DNA of 64,000 nucleotides from the NCBI RefSeq assembly GCF_900182545.1, contig NZ_FXTJ01000001.1, positions 62,001 to 126,000 of the forward strand, written 5' to 3'. This document shows positions 8,980 through 18,623 of this stretch, one piece after another. The stretch is from Geodermatophilus aquaeductus (lineage in GTDB: Bacteria > Actinomycetota > Actinomycetes > Mycobacteriales > Geodermatophilaceae). Each line of letters starts with the position of its first letter. Position 1 is the first letter of the stretch. Below the pieces are notes generated by a model. The model was not told the origin of the DNA and made no database searches. It was given only the letters and a program-made list of their open reading frames with translations. Position numbers and translations under genes: made by a program.

Positions 8980-11900
8980 TCAGGGGAGGTCGGTGCACGT
9001 CGGCCGCCACTCCCGGCCGGGCAGGTACTGCGCCCACTCGGCCGGGGTCAGGTCCCGCCCGGCCATCGCGCAGACCGCGGCGAGCCAGTCCTGCGGCCGG
9101 AGGGGGTACCGCCGGCCCGGGCCCTGCCCGCTGAAGGCGATCAACTCCTCGCCGGCGCTCAGGAGGTGCAGGGAGCTCTCCGCGGTCCCGCCCGACACGG
9201 GCAGGGGCGGTCCGCGCAGAAGCCCGCGCTCGGCGTCGACGAGGGTGACCGACCCGTCCACGGCCGAGACCGCCACCGTCCGCCCGTCGGGGAGCCAGTC
9301 GGCCTGCAGCAGGGGGACCCCGACACGGGCCGGCTCCCCGACCTGCACCCTGCGCTCGGCGTCCACCAGCTGCACCACGCCCTGCGAACCCACCACCACG
9401 AGGCGCCGGCCGTCCCGGCTGAACGCCATGTCCTCGATCCGGTCCCCCGTGCGCAGCAGCACGGTGCCGCGCAGCTCCAGCGTCCTGCCGTCGAGGATCC
9501 TGACGACGGCCCGGGAGCCACTGGCCAGGGCCACCAGGCGGTGGTCGCCGCTGACGGCCGACACCCTCGCGTCACCACCGCGGTCGGGGCGGCTCTCCAC
9601 CCGACCGGTCGTGGCGTCCACGACCGCGAGTCCCGGCACGTCCTCGAAGCTCCCGCCGGCCCGGGAGCAGAGCAGGAGGTCCGCGCCGTCGGAGGTCCAC
9701 TCGGCACAGGACACCGCCGCGGCCGGCAGCGCCCCGCCGTCGGCGTCCAGCTCCCCGGTCGCCGGCAGCCGGATGGTCGTCACGACCTCCCGGGTCCGCG
9801 TGTCGAGCACGGTGGTCGCCAGGCCGCTCGTGACGGCGACCCGGTGACGGTCGGGACTCACCGCGACGGCAACGGCCGGGATAAGCGGCACGGACGGCGG
9901 CTGGGAGAAGGGGTACCGGGGCAGCGACGGCAGCCGGCCGACGGGCACGACGTCCACGCGGCCCGTCGCGAGGTCGAGGAAGGCAGCCGCGACGTCCCGG
10001 GTGTCGTCGGGCGGGTCGAGGACCGAACCCCCTGTGTCGGCCGACACCCGGCGGACCGGCACGACCGCGAGACGGCCGGGCTCGACGACCTCGGGCCGGC
10101 CCGCCACCCACCAGCCGGGGACGTCGGGGAACGGGCTGCCGAAGCCGCCGTCGGGACGGACGTCCCACACCACCACGGTGTCCTCCGGCGCCACGGTGAA
10201 CAGCCGGTCGCCGTCCGTGTCGACCTCCGCCCGCGTGACGAACCCGGCGTGGCCGCCGAGCGCCTCCCGCTGCGTCCACAGCCCGGTGGCGGGGTCGACC
10301 TCCCACAGCAGGACCCCCGGGTCCCCGCCCGCGGTCACCGCCCAGGAGCGGTCCGGGCTCTGCTGGACGTCGGACACCCCGCCCTGGTGCGCGTCGAGCT
10401 GCTGCCGGGCCGTGCCGTCGGGGCCGTACAGCGTGACCGCGCCGTCGGACCACAGCTGGGCAGCCCCTGGGGCCAGGGAGCGGAAGCCGACCGTGTCCGC
10501 CGGTCGCGACGGGGTCCGCAGGCCGACCTGGTTCCCGGTGGCGAGGTCGCTGAGCATCGCGAGGTCACCGGCATCGCCGCCCCGAGGCGCCCACGTCACC
10601 AGGGTGTCGGCGTCGCGGCCGAACCGGGCACCGAAGGGCTCGACGTCGACCGGCGAGGCGTCACTCGGCACCGCGCCGCCGATCCCCAGGTCGCGCACCG
10701 GGCCCCCGCCGCCCGCGTCGACCTCGACGACCGTCCAGGTCCCGCTGTCCGAGGGGGACGGACCGGCCCGCGCCACGACCACCCGGATGCGCCGGCCGTC
10801 CGGGGTGAACACGATCGCGAGGGGGTAGCCGCCCAGCGCCGCGCCGGCCAGCACCCGGTCCTCCCCGGCGGGGGTGAGCAGCCGCGCCCAGGCCTCACCC
10901 GCATCGACGTCCCAGCCCACCCCGGCGACCGTCTCCTCCGTCGGTGAGCCGGCCACTGCGGTCGTGCCCCACCAGGCCCCGCCCTCCTGGACCACCCGGG
11001 GCGCGACGTCGCCCGGCGACCACGCCGACCAGTCCGATCCCTGGAGCAGCAGGGTCGTGCCGTCCATGACGACCGCGTCGGTGACGCCGCCGGGGGCGGG
11101 CAGCACCCGCTCGGCACGGCGGTGTTCGGCGAGGGAGGTCAGCAGGCGGTCCTCGGTGTCCGGCGTCCCGGCCAGCCGGACGGCCTGGGCGGCCAGGAGC
11201 AGCGAGAGGTCCAGCGGCCCGGCCCGGGTCGAGAGCGTCGCCAGCCGGTTGGCGTCGGCCACCAGGGCCGCCCGCCGCGCCTCCTCCTCCCGCACCTCGG
11301 CGCCGCGCTGGGCACGAACCGCCGCACCGGCGGCCACGAGGGCCACGACCAGCACCGCGGCCAGGCCCACGGCCAGCCACCGGGTCCTCCCCCGCGCGGC
11401 CGCCTCGCGGTCGGCCCGGCGGTGGGCGGCCGCGAGCTCCGCGTCGGCGGCGGCGCGGGAGGCGTCGAGGAAGGCCCGCTCCACCGGCGCGGGATCGGCG
11501 TCGGGCCGGTCGGCCCAGTCCAGCGCGGCGGTGAGCCGGGCACCGCGGTACAGCTCGTCGTCCGGGCGCCCGGCGGCGTCCCAGTCGTGCGCGGTGGGGG
11601 CGAGGTGCCGGCGCACCGCGCGCCCCGTCGCGTCCTCCTCCAGCCAGGTCGCCAGCCGCGGCCAGGCGGTGAGCAGCGCCTCGTGGGCCACCTCGAGCCG
11701 GTCGCCGTCGAGGGCGAGCAGCCGCCGCGCGACGAAGACCTCGACCACCGCCCGGCGCGCGGGGTCGCCGTCGTCGAACTCCTCGCGCGGCAGCGGACGG
11801 CGGACCAGCGCCCCGCCGTCGTCGACGTCGGCCAGGCGCACCAGCAGGCGGCGGGCCAGTTCCTGCCCGCGGGGGTCGAGCGCCGCCCAGGCCGCCTCGG

Positions 11901-13473
11901 CCGTGCGGGTGAGCGCGCCGGCGACGCCCCCGGCCGCGAGGTACCCGGCGAGGGTGAGCGTCCCGGCGCGGCGTCGCTCCCACGTGCCCACGAGCGCGGT
12001 GGACAGCAGCGGGAGGGCCGAGGGCCGGCCGAGGACGTCGGCGACGACGGCCTCCACCAGGTCGGGCTCGACGGCCAGCCCCACGGCGGCGGCCGGTTCC
12101 CGCACGACCTCCCGCAGCTCCGCGTCGGTGAACGCCGGGACCAGCACCACCCGGCCGTCGAGCCGGGCCGTGAGCACGGCGTGCTCGGTCAGCCGGCCGA
12201 CCGCGTCCCCGCGGAGGACGAGCACGCAGCGGGCGGCCACCCCGTCGTCGAGCAGCCCGAGCACCGCGTCGAGGAAGGCGGTGCGCTCGGCCGGGTCGCT
12301 GCCGGGCGCCCACAGCTCCTCGGCCTGGTCGACGACCAGCAGCACCGGCCCGTCGTCGTCCGCGAGCGGGGCGAGGACGTCGACCGGGCAGCGGCCGGGT
12401 GTGACGACGACGGGCCGCCAGGCGGCGCTGCCGGGCAGCGCCCCGGCACCGAGCGCGGGGACCAGGCCGGCCCGGACGGCCGAGGACTTCCCGGCGCCGC
12501 TGGGGCCGGAGACGACCGTCAGCGGCGCGTCGACGAGGCGGGCCACCAGCCCCGCGACCAGGCGCGCCCGGCCGCGGAACAGCGGGGCGTCCTCGGCCTG
12601 GTAGGCGGCCAGGCCCTTGTAGGGGCAGCGGGCGGCACCGGCCGGCGGGCCCTCCGGCGCGGCCGGTGGCGTGGCCGGTGACCGGGCCGGTGACGGGGCC
12701 GCCGGGAGGTCGAGGGCCGGGTCCTGGGCGAGGACCGCCGCCTCGACCGCGCGCAGCGCGGGCCCGGGCGGGGCGCCCAGCTCCTCGGCCAGCAGCGCCC
12801 GGGCCCGGCGGACGGCGGCGAGCGCGTCGGCCTGCCGCCCGGCCCGGTACAGGGCCAGCACGAGCAGCCGCCACCAGTCCTCCCGCAGCGGCTCCTCGGC
12901 GACCAGCCGCTCCGCCTCGGGCAGCACCAGGGCGTGCTGGCCGAGCGCCAGCCGGGCCTCGCCCAGCGCGGTCAGCGCCCCGGTCCGGACCTCGGCCAGC
13001 CGGCGCCGCTCCCCCTCGGCGAACCCCGCGTCGGGCCAGTCGGCGTAGGGGTCCCCGCGCCACAGGGCGAGGGCCGCGGAGAGCTCCGCCACCGCCTCGG
13101 CCGGCGCGCCCGCGACGAGGTGCGCCCGCCCGCGCGCGGCCAGGTCGCCGGCGTGCAGCGCGTCGAGGTCGGCCCGGTCGACGGTCAGCGCGTAGCCGGG
13201 CCCCCGGCGGGCGACGTAGCGCCCCGGGGAGCCGCGCGGGCGGCCGGGCTCCAGGGCGCTGCGGAGCCGGACGACGTGCGCCTGCAGCGACTTGCGGGCG
13301 GTGGCCGGCGGGGCGCCGTCCCAGAGGACCTCGGCGATCCGGTCGGTGGACACTCCCCCGGGCGCCCCGGCGGCGAGGACGGCGAGGAGCAGCCGCTCCT
13401 TGGCGCCGGGCACCGGCACCGGCTCGTCGCCGTCCCCTCGGACCTCCAGCGGTCCGATCACCGCGAACCGCAC
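8980..13473 (-). CDS. AfsR/SARP-type regulator with NTPase, membrane segment and WD40-like repeats
   Basis: 1497 residues. Order: winged-helix/OmpR-like DNA-binding region (about 1-95, from MRFAVIGPLEVRGDG), bacterial transcriptional activator (BTAD) helices (about 100-250), a low-complexity Pro/Ala linker, and an STAND-type NTPase with Walker A GPSGAGKS (323-330) and Walker B-like LLVVDQAEE (378-386). A single hydrophobic span lies at about 699-719 (WLAVGLAAVLVVALVAAGAAV), followed by some 750 residues of WD40-like beta-propeller repeats, with 'VVWDVRPDG' and 'ILDGRTLELRG' type units. Such proteins sense a signal through the propeller and activate genes. The membrane segment would tether the regulator, which is odd for a DNA-binding protein. 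GTG start, with TACCGT 6 bases upstream. No biosynthetic cluster is adjacent. Confidence 0.85.
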   Translation of the reverse strand: MRFAVIGPLEVRGDGDEPVPVPGAKERLLLAVLAAGAPGGVSTDRIAEVLWDGAPPATARKSLQAHVVRLRSALEPGRPRGSPGRYVARRGPGYALTVDRADLDALHAGDLAARGRAHLVAGAPAEAVAELSAALALWRGDPYADWPDAGFAEGERRRLAEVRTGALTALGEARLALGQHALVLPEAERLVAEEPLREDWWRLLVLALYRAGRQADALAAVRRARALLAEELGAPPGPALRAVEAAVLAQDPALDLPAAPSPARSPATPPAAPEGPPAGAARCPYKGLAAYQAEDAPLFRGRARLVAGLVARLVDAPLTVVSGPSGAGKSSAVRAGLVPALGAGALPGSAAWRPVVVTPGRCPVDVLAPLADDDGPVLLVVDQAEELWAPGSDPAERTAFLDAVLGLLDDGVAARCVLVLRGDAVGRLTEHAVLTARLDGRVVLVPAFTDAELREVVREPAAAVGLAVEPDLVEAVVADVLGRPSALPLLSTALVGTWERRRAGTLTLAGYLAAGGVAGALTRTAEAAWAALDPRGQELARRLLVRLADVDDGGALVRRPLPREEFDDGDPARRAVVEVFVARRLLALDGDRLEVAHEALLTAWPRLATWLEEDATGRAVRRHLAPTAHDWDAAGRPDDELYRGARLTAALDWADRPDADPAPVERAFLDASRAAADAELAAAHRRADREAAARGRTRWLAVGLAAVLVVALVAAGAAVRAQRGAEVREEEARRAALVADANRLATLSTRAGPLDLSLLLAAQAVRLAGTPDTEDRLLTSLAEHRRAERVLPAPGGVTDAVVMDGTTLLLQGSDWSAWSPGDVAPRVVQEGGAWWGTTAVAGSPTEETVAGVGWDVDAGEAWARLLTPAGEDRVLAGAALGGYPLAIVFTPDGRRIRVVVARAGPSPSDSGTWTVVEVDAGGGGPVRDLGIGGAVPSDASPVDVEPFGARFGRDADTLVTWAPRGGDAGDLAMLSDLATGNQVGLRTPSRPADTVGFRSLAPGAAQLWSDGAVTLYGPDGTARQQLDAHQGGVSDVQQSPDRSWAVTAGGDPGVLLWEVDPATGLWTQREALGGHAGFVTRAEVDTDGDRLFTVAPEDTVVVWDVRPDGGFGSPFPDVPGWWVAGRPEVVEPGRLAVVPVRRVSADTGGSVLDPPDDTRDVAAAFLDLATGRVDVVPVGRLPSLPRYPFSQPPSVPLIPAVAVAVSPDRHRVAVTSGLATTVLDTRTREVVTTIRLPATGELDADGGALPAAAVSCAEWTSDGADLLLCSRAGGSFEDVPGLAVVDATTGRVESRPDRGGDARVSAVSGDHRLVALASGSRAVVRILDGRTLELRGTVLLRTGDRIEDMAFSRDGRRLVVVGSQGVVQLVDAERRVQVGEPARVGVPLLQADWLPDGRTVAVSAVDGSVTLVDAERGLLRGPPLPVSGGTAESSLHLLSAGEELIAFSGQGPGRRYPLRPQDWLAAVCAMAGRDLTPAEWAQYLPGREWRPTCTDLP

Positions 13474-13479
13474 CCGGCC

Positions 13480-13485
13480 ACGGTA
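13480..13485 (-). promoter_or_regulatory. Candidate -10 of a leaderless promoter for the AfsR-like gene
   Basis: On the minus strand TACCGT lies 6 bases before the GTG start of the regulator. It fits the TANNNT leaderless pattern seen before several other genes in this window. Confidence 0.45.
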
Positions 13486-13584
13486 GGGCGGGTCCCGGCC
13501 GGGATCGGAGGCCGCGGCGCGGGGCGCGACTGCCGCGCGTGGCGCCGTCCTGCCGTACCGGCCCGGTACCGGTCCGTGAGGACC

Positions 13585-15063
13585 TCAGACGGCGGCGTAC
13601 TCCGGCGCCGCGCTCGCGGGGCGGCCGAGCAGGGCGGCGGCCGGCGCCCGCTCCAGCACGGCGGCGAGCGCGCGGGGGCCGTAGAGGTCGGGGTGCACGC
13701 GCACGCAGCAGAGGTCCCGGCCGACCACCGAGACGCCCCGGCCGTCGTCGGTGGGGACGACGGCCTCGACCCGCGACCAGGGGATGCCGTGCACGTCGCC
13801 GTCGGCGTCGGCGTGCGCGAGACCGTCGTCGGAGACGACCAGGGTCACCCGCGCCGAGGCGTCGAGCAGCCGGCGCACCAGCGGCGGGCGGAACAGCGTG
13901 CCCTCCGGCAGCTCCGGGAGGGTGCCGCACAGCGGACGGCGGGCGACGCCGGCCGGGCCGTCCCACGGCGCGGTGTCGGGGACGGCGAGGACGGCGGTCG
14001 GCTCGGCCCGGCGCAGCGCCGCGGTGACCTGCTCCGGCGTGACCGCGCGCCAGGCGGCGAGGGTGCCGGCGGCCGGGCGGAACGGCAGCCCGGTGGCCGC
14101 GCAGTAGGCGGCGTCGGCCAGCTCGGCGCCGACGGCGTCCTCGTCGTCGAGCTCGGCCTCCAGGCCGTCGACGGCGTGCGCGACCTCCTCCGGCGTCGGC
14201 CCGGTGGCGCACAGCTCGGCGAAGACGTCCCAGAGCAGGCCGGCCACCTCGGCGTCGTGGCCGGTGCGGGCGTCGACGACGACGGCGACCTCGCGACGGT
14301 CGGGGGCGAGGTCGAGGGTCAGCGAGTCGACGGCGTAGGACAGCCCGCGGTCGTGCCGGGCGCGCTCGCGCAGCCGCTCCTGGACGACGTCGACCCCGAC
14401 GGCGAGCGCGGCGTCGGCCGGGGCGTCGCTGGCGAGCAGCAGCCCGACGCCGGGTGCGTCGGTGTGCGTCCAGACCGGGCCGTCCTGCGGGCGCGGCACC
14501 GGCACCCGGCGCACCGGGCGCGGGCCGCCGGGCAGCGGCAGCCGCAGGCCGTCCGGCAGCGGGCCGTGGCACCACAGCGCGGCGTTGGAGCGGACGAACC
14601 AGCGCGCGGCGTGCGCCCGGACGGTCTGCTCGTCCAGGTACTCCGCGCCCGGGCCCGCCGAGACGGTCAGCCCCGGCCCGGTCAGGCCGTAGCGGGCCGC
14701 CCACAGCGCGCTGACCGTGGAGGACCCGCTGCCGCAGCCCTCGGCCTGCAGCACGCCGGCCTCCGCGGCCATCCGCTCGGTGGGCAGGTCGGACAGCGCG
14801 CGGCAGACCGCCTCGAGGAAGGCGCCGACGGCGGCCGGGCGGCCGGTGGCGAAGAAGGCGGTGCTGTCGACGTCGGTGACGGCGTTGCAGCGCAGGTGCG
14901 TGCGCGGCAGCGCGGCCATCGCGAGGTGCTCGACGAGGTGGGTGACCTCGATGGTCGCGAACGTCTCGTCGCGCAGGCCCACGCCGAAGACCAGCGCGGC
15001 CGTCGTCCGCTCCCGCCCGCCCGCGGTGAAGACCGGGACGCCGTCGATCCGCGTTCGCTGCAC
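13585..15063 (-). CDS. M16 family (insulinase-like) peptidase or relative
   Basis: 492 residues from the GTG at 15063. The M16 zinc motif HxxEH is present as HLVEH near residues 42-46, inside the typical context 'FATIEVTHLVEHLAM'. The later zinc-ligand Glu is not placed with confidence; candidates lie in AEAGVLQAEG, closer than the usual 74-76 residues. The second half (PGVGLLLASDAPADAALAVGVDVVQERLRERARHDRGLSYAVD) resembles the M16 C-terminal domain with its R/Y pair. The C-terminal 100 residues (HGIPWSRVEAVVPT...) look unrelated, possibly a PH-like or sensor domain. An in-frame GTG at 15159 would add 32 residues but would leave only 19 bases to the divergent PNP gene. Confidence 0.68.
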   Translation of the reverse strand: MQRTRIDGVPVFTAGGRERTTAALVFGVGLRDETFATIEVTHLVEHLAMAALPRTHLRCNAVTDVDSTAFFATGRPAAVGAFLEAVCRALSDLPTERMAAEAGVLQAEGCGSGSSTVSALWAARYGLTGPGLTVSAGPGAEYLDEQTVRAHAARWFVRSNAALWCHGPLPDGLRLPLPGGPRPVRRVPVPRPQDGPVWTHTDAPGVGLLLASDAPADAALAVGVDVVQERLRERARHDRGLSYAVDSLTLDLAPDRREVAVVVDARTGHDAEVAGLLWDVFAELCATGPTPEEVAHAVDGLEAELDDEDAVGAELADAAYCAATGLPFRPAAGTLAAWRAVTPEQVTAALRRAEPTAVLAVPDTAPWDGPAGVARRPLCGTLPELPEGTLFRPPLVRRLLDASARVTLVVSDDGLAHADADGDVHGIPWSRVEAVVPTDDGRGVSVVGRDLCCVRVHPDLYGPRALAAVLERAPAAALLGRPASAAPEYAAV

Positions 15064-15166
15064 CGCGCCATGGTCGGGGAGCGCGGGGCCGCCGTCCCCG
15101 GCCGACACGCGGCCGGGGACGGCTGGGACGGATGGGTCAGCACCCGGGGGCGACGCCACGCTGGGT

Positions 15167-15172
15167 TAGCGT
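15167..15172 (+). promoter_or_regulatory. Candidate -10 of a leaderless promoter for PNP
   Basis: TAGCGT lies 6 bases before the GTG start of the purine nucleoside phosphorylase gene, and no Shine-Dalgarno sequence is visible. Confidence 0.5.
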
Positions 15173-15178
15173 CGTCGG

Positions 15179-15979
15179 GTGAGCGCACCCGATCCCGCGG
15201 CCACCGCCGCAGCAGCAGCCGCCGACCTGACCGCAGCCCTGGGCGACGGCCACGACGTCGCCGTCGTCATGGGCTCGGGATGGGCGCCCGCCGCCGACGC
15301 CTTCGGCGAGCCCGCGGCCTCCGTCGGCATCGGCGACCTGCCCGGTTTCGCCGCCCCCACGGCGGTCGGCCACGGCGGCCAGGTCCGCTCGGTGCGCGTC
15401 GGCGACCGGAAGGTGCTGCTCTTCCTCGGCCGCACCCACCTCTACGAGGGCCGCGGCGTCGAGCCGGTCGTGCACGGGATCCGCACCGCCGCGGCGGCCG
15501 GCGTGCGCACCGTCGTCCTCACCAACGCCGCCGGCGGGCTGGCGCCCGACCACCGGGTCGGCCAGGCGGTCCTGATCAGCGACCACCTCAACCTGACCGC
15601 CCGCTCCCCGCTGGTCGGGGCGACGTTCGTCGACCTCACCGACCTCTACTCCGCGCGGCTGCGCGAGCTGGCCCGCTCGATCGAGCCGGACCTGACCGAG
15701 GGCGTCTACGCGGCGCTGCCCGGCCCGCACTACGAGACGCCGGCCGAGATCCGGATGCTGCGCACCCTCGGCGCCGACCTCGTGGGCATGTCCACGGCGC
15801 TCGAGGCGATCGCCGCCCGCGCCGCCGGCCTGGAGGTGCTGGGCCTGTCGATGGTCACCAACGCCGCGGCCGGCATCACCGGCGAGAAGCTCGACCACGA
15901 GGAGGTCCTCGCCGCGGGCAAGGCCGCGGCGGGCCGGCTGGGGCAGTTCCTCGTCGAGTTCATCGGCCGGCTGCCGTGA
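15179..15979 (+). CDS. Purine nucleoside phosphorylase
   Basis: A 266-residue trimeric-type PNP (NP-II/PNP-MTAP family). It cleaves inosine or guanosine and their deoxy forms with phosphate to give base plus (deoxy)ribose-1-phosphate. Seen: phosphate-binding VVMGSGW near residue 30, [17 protein letters not shown], the family signature [20 protein letters not shown], and the purine-site [11 protein letters not shown] start with a TAGCGT box 6 bases upstream. The stop overlaps the next start as GTGA, so the phosphosugar mutase that would convert its product is coupled to it. M. tuberculosis shows the same deoD-pmmB pair. Confidence 0.93.
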   Translation: MSAPDPAATAAAAAADLTAALGDGHDVAVVMGSGWAPAADAFGEPAASVGIGDLPGFAAPTAVGHGGQVRSVRVGDRKVLLFLGRTHLYEGRGVEPVVHGIRTAAAAGVRTVVLTNAAGGLAPDHRVGQAVLISDHLNLTARSPLVGATFVDLTDLYSARLRELARSIEPDLTEGVYAALPGPHYETPAEIRMLRTLGADLVGMSTALEAIAARAAGLEVLGLSMVTNAAAGITGEKLDHEEVLAAGKAAAGRLGQFLVEFIGRLP

Positions 15980-17613
15980 CCGTGCTCGACCCCCTCCTCG
16001 ACACCGCCCGCGCCTGGGCCGCCGCCGACCCGCACCCCGGCGACCGCGCCGAGATCGAGGCGCTGGTCGCGGCCGGCGACACCGCCGAGCTCGAGCGCCG
16101 CTTCGCCGGGCCGCTGACCTTCGGGACCGCGGGGCTGCGCGGGCCGCTGCGCGCCGGGCCGGCCGGCATGAACGCCGCCGTCGTCACCCGGGCGGCCGCG
16201 GGTCTCGGCGCGTGGCTCACCGCCGCCGGGCACGGCGGCGGGGGCGTCGTCATCGGGTTCGACGCCCGACGCCGCTCCGACGAGTTCGCCCGCGTCACCG
16301 CCGCGGTGCTGGCCGCCGCCGGCTTCGCCGTCCGGGTGCTCCCCCGGCCGCTGCCCACGCCGGTGCTGTCCTCGGCCGTGCGCTCGCTCGGCTGCGTGGC
16401 CGGAGTGATGGTCACCGCCAGCCACAACCCGCCGCAGGACAACGGCTACAAGGTCTACCTCGCCGACGGCGCGCAGCTCGTGCCGCCGGCCGACCGGGAG
16501 ATCGAGGCCGCGATCGCCGCCGTCGGCCCGGCGCGGGACGTGCCGACCTCCGACGAGTGGACCACCCTCGGCGACGACGTCGAGGCCGGCTACGTGGCCG
16601 CCGTCGTGCGGGCGCTGGACCCCTCGCAGGTGCCGGCGATCGTGCGGCAGGGGGTGACGGTGGCCTACACCGCGATGCACGGCGTCGGCGCGGCCACCAC
16701 GCGGGCGGTGTTCGCCGCGGCCGGCTTCGCGCCCCTCGTGAGCGTGCCCGAGCAGGACGCGCCCGATCCGGCGTTCCCGACGGTCGGCTTCCCCAACCCG
16801 GAGGAGCCCGGCGCGATCGACCTGTTGCAGGACCTGTCCTCCCGCGTCGGCGCCACCGTGGGGATCGCCGAGGACCCCGACGCCGACCGCTGCTCGGTGG
16901 TCTGCGACGGGCGGCAGCTCACCGGCGACGAGGTGGGCGCGCTGCTGGCCGACTGGCTGCTGCGCCGCGGCGTGCGCGGGACCTACGCGTCCTCGCTGGT
17001 CAGCGGCTCGCTGCTGCACGCGCTCACCCAGGCGCACGGCGTGCGCTTCGCCGAGACGCCCACCGGCTTCAAGTGGATCATCCGGGCCGGCACCGAGGAC
17101 GAGCCGCTGGTGTTCGGCTACGAGGAGGCGCTGGGCTACGCGGTGACCCCGGAGGTGGCGCGAGACAAGGACGGCATCTCCGCGGCCCTCGCCGTCGCGC
17201 TGCTGGCCGCCGAGCTCAAGGCCACCGGACGCAGCCTCGTCGACCGGCTCGACGAGCTGGCCCGCGAGCACGGGCTGTTCGCCACCGGCCAGCTGTCGGT
17301 GCGGGTGGAGGACCTCACGCTGATCTCCGACGCGATGGAGCGGCTGCGCGCCGACCCGCCGTCGCGGCTGCTCGGCCGCCCGGTCACCGCCACCGACCTG
17401 CTGACCGAGGACCCGCCGGTCGACGCCGTCCGGCTGCTCGGCGACGGCGTCCGCGTCGTGGTGCGGCCCAGCGGCACCGAGCCGAAGCTCAAGGCCTACC
17501 TGGAGACGGTCGTCCCGGTGCACGACGACGCGGGGATCATCGCCGCCCGCGGCCGCGGCGAGGACGAGCTCGACCAGCTGCGCGGCGAGATGGCGCACGC
17601 GCTGGGGCTGTAG
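15976..17613 (+). CDS. pmmB: Phospho-sugar mutase (PmmB-like; probable phosphopentomutase role)
   Basis: A 545-residue alpha-D-phosphohexomutase superfamily protein. Catalytic phosphoserine loop [13 protein letters not shown] (near residue 140), metal loop DPDADRC, sugar-specificity loop [11 protein letters not shown] and phosphate-binding [14 protein letters not shown] are all present and intact. It overlaps the PNP stop. Coupling to PNP rather than to mannose genes suggests that it interconverts ribose- or deoxyribose-1- and -5-phosphates, feeding DeoC; that is inference from context. The GTG at 15976 lies in the GTGA overlap. Its stop TAG shares one base with the GTG of the HAD gene. Confidence 0.9.
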   Translation: MTVLDPLLDTARAWAAADPHPGDRAEIEALVAAGDTAELERRFAGPLTFGTAGLRGPLRAGPAGMNAAVVTRAAAGLGAWLTAAGHGGGGVVIGFDARRRSDEFARVTAAVLAAAGFAVRVLPRPLPTPVLSSAVRSLGCVAGVMVTASHNPPQDNGYKVYLADGAQLVPPADREIEAAIAAVGPARDVPTSDEWTTLGDDVEAGYVAAVVRALDPSQVPAIVRQGVTVAYTAMHGVGAATTRAVFAAAGFAPLVSVPEQDAPDPAFPTVGFPNPEEPGAIDLLQDLSSRVGATVGIAEDPDADRCSVVCDGRQLTGDEVGALLADWLLRRGVRGTYASSLVSGSLLHALTQAHGVRFAETPTGFKWIIRAGTEDEPLVFGYEEALGYAVTPEVARDKDGISAALAVALLAAELKATGRSLVDRLDELAREHGLFATGQLSVRVEDLTLISDAMERLRADPPSRLLGRPVTATDLLTEDPPVDAVRLLGDGVRVVVRPSGTEPKLKAYLETVVPVHDDAGIIAARGRGEDELDQLRGEMAHALGL

Positions 17614-18335
17614 TGGACGTCGGCGCGCTGGTCTTCGACGTCTTCGGCACCGTCGTCGACTGGCGCGCCGGCGTGGCCCGCGAGGCGGCGCGGCTGCTCG
17701 GTCCCGGCGTGGACGCCGCGGCCTTCGCCGACGCCTGGCGGGCGCGCTACCAGCCGTCGATGGACCGCGTCCGCGCCGGCGAGCGGCCGTTCGTCCCCCT
17801 CGACGTGCTGCACCGCGAGTCGCTGCCCGCGGCGCTGGCGGAGGTGGGCATCGACGGCGTGGGCATGGACGGCGTGGGCATGGACGGCGTGGCCGACGAC
17901 GTCGCCGCCGAGCTGGTGCTGGCCTGGCACCGGCTCGACCCGTGGCCGGACGCGGTGCCCGGCCTGACCCGGCTGCGGAGCCGGCACGTCCTCGCGCCGC
18001 TGTCCAACGGCGGCGTCCGGCTCTCGGTGGACCTGGCGCGGCGGGGCGGGCTGCCGTGGGACCTCGTGCTCGGCGCCGAGGTCGTGGGCCGCTACAAGCC
18101 CGACCCCGAGGTGTACGACTCCGCGCCGCGGCTGCTGGCGCTGCCCCCGTCGCGGGTGCTGATGGTCGCCGCGCACGTCGAGGACCTGGCCGAGGCGCGG
18201 GCGCGCGGGCTGCGGACGGCCTACGTGCACCGGCCGCTGGAGTTCGGCGGAGACCCCGCGCCGCCGGAGACCGACCCGGGCGCCGACCTGTCGGTGTCCT
18301 CGCTGGAGGAGCTGGCCGCGGCGCTCGGTTGCTGA
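17613..18335 (+). CDS. HAD-superfamily hydrolase (haloacid dehalogenase type II-like)
   Basis: 240 residues. Nucleophile motif FDVFGTVVDW near residues 8-17, motif II Ser/Asn in LSNGG, motif III Lys in GRYKPDPEVY, and an acidic motif IV replaced by VAAHVEDLAEA. This pattern is typical of the L-2-haloacid dehalogenase branch; many members are phosphatases or have unknown substrates. An in-frame tandem repeat (17844-17888) inserts a GMDGV-type run between the cap helices. Its start shares one base with the mutase stop, so it is the third gene of the PNP operon. It may act on a sugar phosphate, but nothing in the sequence proves it. Confidence 0.85.
   Translation: MDVGALVFDVFGTVVDWRAGVAREAARLLGPGVDAAAFADAWRARYQPSMDRVRAGERPFVPLDVLHRESLPAALAEVGIDGVGMDGVGMDGVADDVAAELVLAWHRLDPWPDAVPGLTRLRSRHVLAPLSNGGVRLSVDLARRGGLPWDLVLGAEVVGRYKPDPEVYDSAPRLLALPPSRVLMVAAHVEDLAEARARGLRTAYVHRPLEFGGDPAPPETDPGADLSVSSLEELAAALGC
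17844..17888 (+). repeat. Three 15-bp in-frame tandem units in the HAD gene
   Basis: Units at 17844-17858, 17859-17873 and 17874-17888 (GTGGGCATCGACGGC, then GTGGGCATGGACGGC twice) encode VGIDG-VGMDG-VGMDG. The last two are identical, pointing to recent slippage. Confidence 0.9.
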
Positions 18336-18337
18336 GG

Positions 18338-18598
18338 TCAGCGCCCGTGCCGCGGCCTCCGCCGCGGCACGCCCCGCCGGGCGGCGGCGACCGACAGCCC
18401 GGCGGCGGCTGCGGCGGCGAGCAGCCAGCCGATCCCGGCGAGGACGCCCTGCCCCTCGCCCTCCAGGGCGCGGACCCAGGCGACGACGAGGGCGGTGCCG
18501 AGCAGCCAGAGCAGCACCGGCAGCGGCCGCCAGCGCCGGAGGTCGGCCATCACGACGACGGGCGCCAGCACCACTCCCCCGACCAGCACGATGATCAT
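18338..18598 (-). CDS. Small membrane protein of unknown function
   Basis: 86 residues with two or three hydrophobic segments (MIIVLVGGVVLAPVVVM, LPVLLWLLGTALVVAWV and a third Ala-rich span) and a strongly basic C-terminal tail. It stops three bases from the convergent HAD stop. The ATG at 18598 starts directly in the first membrane span; in-frame GTG starts slightly upstream cannot be excluded. No family recognised. Confidence 0.55.
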   Translation of the reverse strand: MIIVLVGGVVLAPVVVMADLRRWRPLPVLLWLLGTALVVAWVRALEGEGQGVLAGIGWLLAAAAAAGLSVAAARRGVPRRRPRHGR

Positions 18599-18623
18599 GA
18601 CCGGAGTGTGCCGGACGGGTCCC

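Noticed and set aside
10895-14704. A 1269-codon frame overlapping the AfsR-like gene
   Set aside because: Same strand but a different phase, composed of Arg/Ala/Gly runs; the true frame shows intact BTAD, Walker and WD40-like features.
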